A DNA stretch of 64,000 nt, from positions 504,501 through 568,500 of the forward strand of contig JARFJB010001910.1 of the NCBI GenBank assembly GCA_036346205.1, in the 5' to 3' direction. The DNA comes from Vesta saturnalis (Eukaryota; Arthropoda; Insecta; Coleoptera; Lampyridae). The translations under genes and the position numbers were made by a program. Positions 1-11,100 of this stretch are shown here, piece after piece. The notes beneath the pieces were generated by a model. That model was not told the origin of the DNA. It ran no database searches and worked only from the letters and a program-made list of their open reading frames with translations. Each line of letters begins with the position of its first letter. Position 1 is the stretch's first letter.

Positions 1-534
1 TACAGAAAAACTGACTACATTCTCAAGACCCTTGCCTGTCCCCATTCACGGCCAGAAAAAATTAATTGCATGTGACAAGTCACGCATGTACTAAGGGTAA
101 TTTCCTTATTTACGAGGTGGTCACTGAACAAAAATCAAACAAAAAATATCTGATGTGAAACAACACACGATTTTCTAACCTACACAGTGGAAATTTAAAG
201 AAATAAAATAATTTAAAATATAATTTTATTAGGATAACCATGCAACCCCTTTTTATCTTCCAACTTACATATACGTATGCAGGTATAGAACGTTATGGAA
301 TCGACTTTTTTTTCACCATCGTTAAATCGACCTATTAGCTCATTTTACAACTTTTGCCCAAGTTTCGCAAAGATCGTCCATCATATGTGTGTGCATCTGT
401 GCGTGTGTGCTTTGAGCGTGTGCGTGTGTGTGTGCGCGTGTGCATGTGCGTGTGTGCGTGTGGGGGGGGCGTGCTTGCGTGTGTGGTTATGTGTGTGTGT
501 GTGTGGTTTTGTATGTGTGTGCATTGTGTTGTGT

Positions 535-612
<78 letters not shown>

Positions 613-770
613 GTGTGTGTGTCTATGTGTGTGTGTGTTGTGGCGTGTGTATGTGTGTGTGTTCTTGCGTGCGTGCATGTGGTGTCTGCGTGTATGTTTG
701 TGTATCTGTGTGTCTGGGTGACTGTGCATCGTGTGTCGTGTCCGTGTCTGTGTGTCCTTTTGTGTGTGTG

Positions 771-862
<92 letters not shown>

Positions 863-1614
863 TGTGTTGTGTGTGTGTTTGTTTGTGTGTGTGTGTGTGG
901 TGTGTCGTGCGTGTGTGCTTGTGCGGAGAGCGTGTATGCGTTTGTACCTTTGGGCATGTGTGCGTGAGAGCGTATGTGCGTGTGTGCTTTTGTACGTTCG
1001 TGCGTGAGTGCGTACGTGCTTGCTCGCGTGCGTGCGCGCGCTTGTATGTATTGATTACCGAAACATCCAGGGTATAGTTGAACTCCGGGCTACAGAAAAC
1101 TGACTACATTCTCAAGGCCCTTGCCTGTCCCCATTCACGGCCAGAAAAAATTAATTGCATGTGACAAGTCACGCATATACTAAGGGTAATTTCCTTATTT
1201 ACGAGGTGGTCACTGAACAAAAATCAAACAAAAAATATCTGATGTGAAACAACACACGATTTTCTAACCTACACAGTGGAAATTTAAAGAAATAAAAGAA
1301 TTTAAAATATAATTTTATTAGGATAACCATGCAACCCCTTTTTACCTTCCAACTTACATATACGTATGTAGGTATAGAACGTTATGGAATCGACTTTTTT
1401 TTCACCATCGTTAAATCGACCTATTAGCTCATTTTACAACTTTTGCCCAAGTTTCGCAAAGATCGTTCATCATATGTGTGTGTGCATCTGTGCGTGTGTG
1501 CTTGTGAGCGTGTGCGTGTGTGTGTGTGTGTGCGCGTGTGCATGTGCGTGTGTGCGTGTGGGGGGGCGTGCTTGCGTGTGTGGTTGTGTGTGTGTGTGGT
1601 TTTGTATGTGTGTG

Positions 1615-1677
<63 letters not shown>

Positions 1678-1840
1678 TGTCTATGGGTGTGCGTGTCTAT
1701 GGGTGTGCGTGTGTATGTGTGTGTGTGTGTATGTGTGAGTGTGTCTGCGTGTATGTGTATGTGTGTATCTGTGTCTGTGTGTCTGGGTGACTGTGCATCT
1801 GTATGTGTCCGTGTCCGTGTGTCTATGTGTGTGTGTCCGT

Positions 1841-1916
<76 letters not shown>

Positions 1917-2085
1917 TTGTGTGTGTGTGTGCGTGTGTGCGTGCGTGTGTGCTTGCGTGCGTGCGTGAGAGCGTGTATGCGTTTGTACCTTTGGGCATGT
2001 GTGCGTGAGAGCGTATGTGCGTGTGTGCTTTTGTACGTTCGTGCGTGAGTGCGTACGTGCTTGCTCGCGCGTGCGCGCGTGTATG
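1..2085. repeat. tandem duplication, about 1.09 kb period, with (GT)n tracts
   Basis: Bases 1-1065 and 1091-2085 are two copies of one unit: the opening TACAGAAAAACTGACTACAT recurs at 1091, and the stretch up to the GT tract is nearly identical. Within each copy the second half is a compound TG/TGCG microsatellite. The longest pure runs are at about 540-611, 773-862, 1617-1675 and 1848-1893. The copies differ mainly in GT tract length. The open frames here encode only VCVCVC or THTHTH strings and are not genes. Confidence 0.9.
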
Positions 2086-3510
2086 TATTGATGTATGTTA
2101 GTGTCCACGATAACTCCAGAACAAAAATACCCACGTACTTAAAATTGTATAATTGAGCCTGTTTTCATTTGGCTTAGAGCTGATTAGATTTTGGGAGAAA
2201 TCTAGCGGCGGAGAAGGGGGGTTTATTAGGGGCAGTTTTTTGTTTTTATCAAATATTTCTAAAACAGCTGCATATTTCAAAGACATAAAAATACCTAAAT
2301 ATAGACCTTAAATATACCGACTAAATATGTTCTCTTAATGTGAAGAAAAATAAATGTAAAAATTAAATAATGAAAATGCTGAAGCTGTATTATCGATAAT
2401 TTTATAGAAGCGGGCGGCTTTGGTACTTTTTTTTACGTTAACATGTATTTATGTCTATGAATCTCTATCTGACATGATGTTTTAAACGTCATTCTGACAG
2501 ATTATTGTTTTTGTTTTTACAATGTTGCCTGTTTTCGGTATGAACGTATAAAAAAGAGGTTGCAGTTATCCTTAAAAAAAAATTATTTCATTTCCTTTAA
2601 TTTAAGTTAGAATCTAGAAGTCTATTAACCTCTGTATGTCATAAAGTTTTAAACGTCTGCTTGACTTAGATTATTGTTTTTACGTTTACAATGTTGCCTA
2701 TTTTCGTAATGAACTTCTTATAAAAGTGGTTGCATAATTATCCCTAAAAAATGTTACTAAGATTATTTCATTTCTTTTAATTTCCATTTTGTAGGTTGGA
2801 AGGTCGTGTGGTGTTCCACACCAGATGTTTTATACGTTCAATACGAAAACAAGCAACACTGTAAAACAAAAAATCTATCAGAATGATGTTTAAAACTCAG
2901 ATAGAGGTTAATAGACATAAGTATATGTTAACTTAAAAAAAACCCAAAGCCGCCCGCTTTTGTAAGATATCAGTAATACAGTTTAACCATTTTCATTCAT
3001 GTTTAATTAATTTTTAGCATTCAACGGTTACTTATATTAAGAAACTTTATAAAGAAAAGTTATGTAAAATTAAATTTTCTTTAAAAATCTGTTTACACTT
3101 TTTCTTATAAAATTAATCATTATTCAGATATTGAACAAACTTGAAATAACACTTAAATTCTACCATAGGAATTTTTGGCGGTAAATTACGCGTCGTATCA
3201 AAAAATTGTATAAAATGTAATTAATCGATATGTTTAAGGTCAATATCTAGGTATTTTTATATCTTTGAAATATGCAATAAGCTCCAAGCAAAATGAAAAC
3301 AAGCTTAAATACAACATTTTAAGTACGTAGGTGGTCGTTCCGGAGTTATCGTGGATACTAACATACATCCACACACTTAGACATACACATCCAGACATCA
3401 TTGCCGATCTTGGCGAAACTTGGTCAAAAGGTAAAATGAGCTAATAAGTCGATTTAGCGATAGTGAAAACAGTTGCATAACCTTCTATACGTGGGAAGGT
3501 AATAAGGACA
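240..3510. mobile_element. foldback (long inverted repeat) element with GT-rich arm
   Basis: The left arm around 280-395 (and its duplicate 1370-1475) carries AAATCGACCTATTAGCTC and AAGTTTCGCAAAGATCG. The reverse complement recurs at 3395-3480. Nested pairs match further in: 2090-2150 with 3320-3370 (GATAACTCC / GGAGTTATC), and 2400-2540 with 2820-2970 (GCGGGCGGCTTTG / AAAGCCGCCCGC). No transposase frame is present. The structure fits a non-autonomous foldback or long-TIR element. The left arm is much longer than the right because of (GT)n expansion and a tandem duplication. Confidence 0.7.
2480..2795. repeat. imperfect tandem duplication inside the foldback loop
   Basis: Two copies of about 160 bp, each with TTTTAAACGTC, TTATTGTTTTT, ACAATGTTGCCT and TTATTTCATTTC in order: about 2478-2600 and 2643-2785. 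They lie in the loop between the inner arms of the foldback element. Confidence 0.7.
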
Positions 3511-3669
3511 AACCACTGAACTGTACTTATAGTACGGTTCAGTGGGACGAACAGATCCCGTTTGAAACATATTCCGCCCACGTAACAGTGACATAACCCA
3601 AATGTCGACCATGTCACTTTTCTTACATGTTGCCAGGCTTCGTTTTCTATCCCCGAATTTAATATCAAA

Positions 3670-3748
3670 AATGCATTGTTTGTGCAAATGCGCATTTTAA
3701 TCTGCGTTAACTTCGTGCGCAATTCTGAGATGTTTGATGATATAAGAT
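3670..3748. repeat. 79-bp perfect direct repeat, left copy
   Basis: AATGCATTGTTTGTGCAAAT through TGATGATATAAGAT is repeated without a visible mismatch at 4659-4737. The two copies flank 910 bp. The right copy lies 200 bp upstream of the syd start codon, so the repeat is close to the presumed promoter or 5' UTR. Confidence 0.9.
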
Positions 3749-3854
3749 TTCCTCATAAGGACCTTGACACTCCTTTTGACAGCTTTAGGGGTTGAATTTC
3801 AGAAAATTATTTCTTGGAGAATCATTACTTTTTGTAAGCAGTAAATTTCAGGGC

Positions 3855-4230
3855 TTTGGCACTACGGGCTTGACTTGTATGTTGACAAAGCGTTTTATAC
3901 ACAGAAATTTTTAATTCCATTTCGAGCGAACCATGAATTTTCACACATACACACATAATCGTCATCTAATGCTGACTCAGCCTGTATATTCCCGAATAAA
4001 AAATTACCAGTTTCCTAATAGTTAAACATTTTATACTGTATGTTTGGCACTACGGGCTTGACTTGTATGTTGACAAAGCGTTTTATACACGAAATTTTAA
4101 TTCCATTTCGAGCGAACCATGAATTTTCACACATACACACATAATCGTCATCTAATGCTGACTCAGCCTGTATATTCCCGAATAAAAAAATTACCAGTTT
4201 CCTAATAGTTAAACATTTTATACTGTATGT
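3855..4230. repeat. 188-bp tandem duplication
   Basis: TTTGGCACTACGGGCTTGAC to TTTATACTGTATG occurs at 3855-4042 and again at 4043-4230, differing only by a few single-base indels in A/T runs. It lies within the interval flanked by the 79-bp direct repeat. Confidence 0.92.
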
Positions 4231-4658
4231 ATCCTGTTCATAATTATTAAATATTACTTATCAATATTTTAATTTGTTTATTATAACGAGATAAACCACC
4301 AAAAGGAAAGCAAAGACTGTAAATTTACCGAATTTGTTGATAGAGAATTAGGATTGCCTCTTATAAAATCTCTAATGTAGTAACCGGAAATTATTTTGAA
4401 ACATCGTTCATAATTACGTTTTCTAATAAAATGTTAATTAAAAATTATAGAAACGTTATTTTTATTACCTAATAATTTAAAAGTAATTTCGATCAATTAA
4501 AAATAAAGCCAAAATATTTTTCGAGGTAGTGAATTAAGTAATCAAGGTGTAAACATGTAAATAATTTTATGAATGTAAACAAATAACAACTTGAGAAACA
4601 CTAATTATCTTATGCCGTTTATTTTTTTCCCCTGGGGTTGATACATGATAATATGACG

Positions 4659-4737
4659 AATGCATTGTTTGTGCAAATGCGCATTTTAATCTGCGTTAAC
4701 TTCGTGCGCAATTCTGAGATGTTTGATGATATAAGAT
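4659..4737. repeat. 79-bp perfect direct repeat, right copy
   Basis: Partner of 3670-3748. It ends at the ATG of a short frame (4736-4783) in the syd leader region. The match suggests that the 910 bp between the copies was inserted or duplicated here. Confidence 0.9.
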
Positions 4738-4783
4738 GGAGGCAAACTCAGCTGATGAAATGTCACAGATTTGTCAAACCTAG
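4736..4783 (+). promoter_or_regulatory. possible upstream ORF in the syd leader
   Basis: An ATG at 4736 opens a 15-codon frame (MEANSADEMSQICQT) that stops at 4783, 161 bases before the syd start. It overlaps the end of a 79-bp direct repeat (4659-4737). Whether the transcript starts upstream of it is unknown, so its status as a translated uORF is speculative. Confidence 0.2.
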
Positions 4784-4944
4784 TGGGTGTTAAAGGTTTT
4801 TTACACCAAAAAAAAGATTTTACATATTTAATTTATACATGTTTTATTCTATTCTTCGTATTATAATTAATACCAATCCAAATGTACACATTATGCTAAA
4901 TCTACAGTGATTGAATAGTAGTGACTAATAAAAGAATTACAAAA

Positions 4945-5169
4945 ATGGAATTAGAAGATTCAGGGGGTGGTCTTGGAACTGAAACAATTTATGGAACACA
5001 TGAAGACTCACATGTTGTTATGTCGGAGAAAGTACAATCACTCGCTGGTAGTATTTATCAAGAATTTGAACGAATGATTGCACGTTATGACGAAGATGTT
5101 GTAAAAACCTTAATGCCATTATTAGTTAATGTTTTGGAGTGCTTAGATTCTGCATATCAAGGGAATCAG
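4945..5169 (+). CDS. syd: syd coding exon 1 (start of RH1 domain)
   Basis: Encodes residues 1-75, beginning MELEDSGGG and ending SAYQGNQ. It carries the first half of the RILP-homology 1 domain (VMSEKVQSLAGSIYQEFERM, then LMPLLVNVLECLD), the conserved N-terminal region used for kinesin-1 contact in JIP3/JIP4. The ATG at 4945 follows an AAAA context and the nearest upstream in-frame codon of note is a stop at 4912. The exon ends CAG before a GTAAGT donor at 5170, phase 0. No promoter or TATA box could be assigned upstream. Confidence 0.93.
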
Positions 5170-8100
5170 GTAAGTGTGTTATAATTTTGACACTTGAATT
5201 CAAATATGTGCATTAGGAGCAAGATGTGGAGTTAGAATTACTGAGAGAAGACAACGAACAACTAGTCACTCAATATGAACGGGAAAAAGGTGCGAGGAAA
5301 ACTTCGGAACAAAAACTTTTAGAATTTGAGGACGCTGCAGAAGGTTTGGTATACCTACCGTATAAATATGTTACTAATTTTAATAACCGTTTTAAGGAGA
5401 ACGCAAAGAATTATCAGCTAGGTTAGAAGCATTAGAAAGCATTGTGAGAATGCTAGAGTTAAAACATAAAAATTCAATGGAACATGCGGGTAGGTTAGAA
5501 GAGCGTGAGGGTGAATTAAAAAAAGAGTATGCAAAGTTACACGAACGATATACAGAACTTTTTAAAACTCATATGGATTATATGGAACGTACAAAATTAC
5601 TACTGTCTGGTCAGCAATTAGCAAACGATAGAGCAGAAGCTGGAAGATTGAATGTCGGACGATTAAATATAGGTCGTAGTAGTGGCCCAATTTCTTTTGG
5701 GTTTGCATCTTTAGAAGGAGCCGCTGAAGGGGTGGATAGTGTGCCAACATCACCTATTAGCAGTACTCATTCATCTCCTAGGTATTGTAATTTTATTTAT
5801 TTTATTAATGCGACATTAAAGATTTGTATATTGAATTACAGTATGCGTTACAATTATTACTTAATTATTATGCACAAATAGTTTTCCAATGTCATTCAGA
5901 TTAATTCTTATTGACATACACGTTTAAATGTAATTTGATAATACAGAAATTTATCCGAGTTTCATTACAGAAAATCCAATTATAAAATTAAGCAAATGAA
6001 CCATTAAATATATGTATGACTACTTTAGGAAATAAAGATTTGAACTAAAGGAAAATATTGAAAGTGCTACTGAATGTTTGTTTATGATGATTGTATAAAT
6101 TAACAAAAACAGACAACTGTAATTAGATAATATTGTTAAATGCTAATTTCATTTAAATTGCTTAGTAAACATTAACTTTGGGTCTGGTTGAAATTTTTGT
6201 GATGTTAGTACTTATATTGTTTGTGTCGTGTTTAATTACAGTAGACTTTTCTATCTAATTCTATTGTCATTTTATCTTGGTAAATGTTCCTATGTTGTGT
6301 TCTTTTAATATTAAGGTGATTAACCTCATTCTGATTAGATATCAATAATTTTATTATGTTCAAATTAGATTGTGAAACTTTTTTTTGTTACTTATAGTTT
6401 TCCCAAACAAGGCTAAGTTTTACCTAATGTACTAAAGTACTCAGAAACACTGTGAGGGTTTAGGGATATTGTTAGGCTGCCGAGAAATGGTTATGAATGG
6501 TTACTATACTTCATATATGTATAATCCTTGATTGGTTTAACATCAAAAACACCACAACACACGTTTTATTTCTTTCTCTGTAAATATTAATTTGCGTTTA
6601 TTTAGTTTTTAGGTTTTAATTTTAATCTGATTTATTTATATCATGCTTTGTATACTTTCTCATTTACAAAATCCCCATTAATAATCATTGTTTAAAATGA
6701 TTAGATTTCTAGTGATCTAATGGTTTTGTTTATCAAAACACAATGGGTTTGATATTTATGTGTAAATAATAACTTATAGTATCCATCATAATGGAATGAA
6801 CCGGCGTGCATCTTGATATCCCAATCCCCATATTATATCTGGGAGACTGTACAGGTTGTCCCATTTTCGTATGTTTTACGGGGTATCTCGCTTATTTTTT
6901 AGGTTAAAACCTTGCGGTTTTCGCGACACCATGCTACTTTTTAATGAAACGAAACGTGCACTAATCAAATTTGCCATAGCCATCTTAGTTTTTGTGCTAC
7001 AGGGAAAAATTGCATTTTCAGTCATCCCCTGTAACTCTGTTATTGTCAGACATATTAAAAAAGTAAAAACTGATATTTGTAGATTTTTTTATGTAGAATC
7101 CAGTGGCGATACTCAGATTTTCTTTAGAAGTCACAGTTATTGAGTTATTGACATAACCTACTTTTTTTTTAGTGGGACACCCTATATATTTTTTTAAAAT
7201 CTTTTTCCCCTTGTCAAGAGCTTTTCAAAAATATAGCATAGTCTATATTTATTTTTATAAATAACGTGACAAAATGATTTTTTTCTATAATTTACATTGA
7301 TAATAGTAGATAGCCGTGGGTAACCATGGTAACGCAAAAAACAAAATAATTAACGTTCTGCCATTACTTAGGTATTTGAAGTTGAAGTTGAATTATTTTT
7401 AAGTTTCTGCTTCTCTCAAATTATTCAAATTTTCAAATTTTTGGTTTTGAGCCATATTAAAAAATAATTAAACAACAACAACAACAACAAGAACGATAAC
7501 AATAAACAAAAACAATGAATAACAATAAATATCAGCACTAAATTTGGGAAAATGTAACCAGGAATAATTTGAGAGAAGCAGAAACTTCAAAAATTGTCCC
7601 ACAGAAATTGTGTAGTTACTGAGCTGATGTATTTGGATAAATATACTGAACGAAGGCAATCTGGTAAATTCATTTTTAGACATTTGGAATTTAATTGAAA
7701 AGAATTTGGTTCATTTACAAAACCTGTTCTATTCCGTCAAAAACAATCTCACGACGAAAAATCTAATACCGATTTACAAGCCGTTGTTGAAAACCCTGAA
7801 ACATCGTACTGATATAGATAATTCTACAGCACAATTCATTTTAAATAAGAATAAACTTCATCCACATAAATTTCGAGTTTGTCAGAGTCTTAGACCAGCT
7901 GGTCAGGAACGGCGAGCAGGTTTTTGTGAATGGTATACTAGAAAATGTGACGAAGATCTAAATTTTTCTTTTAAAATAATTTGGTCTGATGAAAGCATGA
8001 TAACCAATAATGGAATTTTTAACCGACGTAACAAACATTTTTGGGCAAATCAAAATCCTTATTTAAAAAAAGAATCAAGACATCAACATAGATTTGGATT

Positions 8101-11100
8101 TAATAGGTGGATGGGCATTTTGGGACGAAGAATAATGGGACCTTTTATTTACCACAGCAATTTAAATGCCGAACGATATCTGAATTGGCTAAGGACTGAT
8201 TTGGAAAATACCTCTAGCACTTGTTAACAACTGTTCGTTTCAACAAGATGGTGCCCCAGCACATAACTCAAGAAATGTACAGGACTATCCGTATTTGCGG
8301 TTCACAGGACAATGGATTGGAATTTACAGTCAGATCACTCGATTTAAGTCCGTTGGATTTTTTTCTGTGGGGTTACCTGAAAAACCAAGTGTATGATGGG
8401 AGCTTTGAAAATGAAGAGCAGTTGTTAGTATCGGTTATGGCAGCAGTGAATACAATTTCGCCAGAAATGCTTGACTGTGTTTTAAATTCTTCAGTAAAGA
8501 GAGCTTACCTGTGTCTAGAAAATAACGGCAACTTATTTGAACAGTTATTGTAATTATTTAACTTTAATTAAATAGGTTTAAAAGATGGAAGTTGTTAAAT
8601 TTGTACATAAAAAAATATTATGAAATACTAATATTAAATTGAATTTTTCTTAAAAATTAGCTTCAAAACCATAATGTGTAATACATAGTTAAATTCGTAA
8701 TAAGAAATACTATCGAATACTAGGCGTTTCGCTGGTTGCGGCGATATAAAAAAATAAAATTGATGATGGTTTCTCGGAGACGAAACGTCGAATAAAAAAA
8801 TGTGAAAACGCCATCTAATAGAATTCAAAAAGTAACAATGAAGAAGTATCTTTGGTTTTTGGAAATCTTTTAAAATAAATGAAGGAATTACGAAAAAAGA
8901 AAAACCCAAAAATCGCATTTTTTTTTTTAAATCTCGGAAATGATACACAATAATGAACTTTTTCAAACTACATGTGAACATGCCCTAAATTATACAACTT
9001 TAACCGCCTTCGTATCTCTTACCGTTTTCAAGATCCCCATGCTGTTCATCCTTAACTTGGGCACGTTGTATAGTAAATATGGAAAAATGATACAAAGAAG
9101 TTTGTATGTTAACAATTAAACAATTGATAAATCTATCTTGGTTGTAAAGAATCTAAAACCCACTAAATGTAGGTTATTTTCAATCACCTTAATGTCCCCA
9201 CCCTGTATAAGGGAGTTTCAAAAAAAGCTTGTTAATGTTATTTAGAAATCCATAAATGTTTGCAAATGAAGATTTTGTAAATATATAAACACTTTACAAT
9301 AGTGTTCATTTATAGCAGGATATTTATTTTTAGTCAAATGCCTTTGAAGTTATTGAACCAATTAGGCATTTTCAAGTAAGTCACACTGACGTCACAAGCT
9401 CCGCCTCTAATAGCTGATCTTGGAAAACTTGTGTTAGCGTTTCATAAGAACCTACATGTTTTGCTGTGATTTTTGAGTGTTTTCTCCAGAAAAAATCGTG
9501 ATAATTGACTTATTTTAGTTGTTAGTATACAATGTTATGATATTTGATAGTTGATTAGTGCATATTATTAGTGTATACTATAGTTGGGTTAGATTTTATG
9601 AACACATAAATTGTAAGTATTCTGTTACTTGCTTTAATAATAAAGTAGAGCCCATGTGAAGTTTGATAAATTCCAGAAAAATGGCTTTAAGTGATTGCAC
9701 CATCTGTTATCCCTACGAGAACTTTGATAGTGTTATGATGTTTATAGGTAAAACAAGTTGTGCACTGTATTTCTAATTTTTTTGTCTTTTGAAATTTAAT
9801 TTCAAAGCAATCTATAATTATGGTGATTGTATTACCAAATGCTTGTTTAAAACAAGGTGGCATTGCTTTTATTAATTTCCCTTTTTAAAGCCATAGAATA
9901 AATTTACATAGTCGAAAGTACATTACATTTAGTGTCGAATAGAAAATTCTAGAAATAGTTGGGATACTAACATGAAATGTATACGAAAACAAAGTAAAAT
10001 CTAAATTTAACCTGAGTTTTATTAACACTATCAAAATGATTGAACTTATTTGTAATAACTGCTTGTGGTGCTATTTTGATATAAGGTTCAGTTAATTTTG
10101 TAAATCTTATATTGAAAGCCTTATAGCTTGATATTCCAGTATAGTAACGATTCTATAACATACACATTTTAACATATCATAGCCAAAAAGCCTTATCTTG
10201 AATGTAATTCTTTAATTTGACGAGTTTGATGATAACTAACCTAAAATCGCACCAACTTTTCAATATTATGTGGGATAATTGTTCACTTCATTCATGGATT
10301 TCTGGTGAATGATGTCAATACAACCCTCATCTAAGTATTAGCACAGAAACATTTTCACCGCCTACGATTTTCGATAAAATTGTAAGAAAACAATCACATC
10401 CCATAACAACGTGTGTTAAAGTCAACATATGGCATGGTCACACGTTGTGACGTCACTTGAAAATGCCTAATTTGTACATTTGAACTTGTTATAGATTATA
10501 TACATATTATATAAAGAAAAGAGTATAAGGGTGTTTTCGAAAAGCTAGATAGTGTTATTCAGAAATGTTTGCAGAGATTTTGTAAATATGTAAACACTAT
10601 ATTAGTATTTACTTACAGCAAGATATTATTCATACACACAAGGTGGCCAAATAATTAAATAAATAGTTTTGAGAAATTTATAGCCCAATATCTCTGAATA
10701 CCAATTAGTAGCATTATCTGGATTATGTTCATATTATATGTAATAATAAATATGTATACACTTTACAATACTATTTATTAATAGCAAGATAGTTAGTACA
10801 TACAGGGTAGTCAAATAATTAAATTATTAGTAGGATATCCCCCTACTGTTTTCTAATAAACTGCATACATCCTTCCAAGGAGTCGTACACATTTGCAACC
10901 TTTTGTTGTAAATGATGGCGTCAATCTTGGAATACCAGTTGTGACGTTCATCTGGACATGCAACAAAGTCCCTGACATGGTTCCCAAGCTGTTTATGTAC
11001 ACCTGGGCTTGTTAATTGACATATGCATTTAGTGTATATTTTTGGTTGTACATATGAATTTATTCAAGCTGAACAGTCAATCCCAACTTTTGTATCATTA

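Larger units (their letters stand above)
4231..4944. other. AT-rich region upstream of syd start
   Basis: Apart from the 79-bp repeat at 4659-4737 and the possible short leader ORF, this stretch is AT-rich and holds no gene. It probably contains the syd promoter and 5' UTR, but no convincing core promoter motif was identified. Confidence 0.5.

Noticed and set aside
295..2134. Several long open frames of alternating Val/Cys or Thr/His on both strands
   Set aside because: They are produced by the (GT)n repeats, differ only by frame, and have no non-repetitive conserved part.
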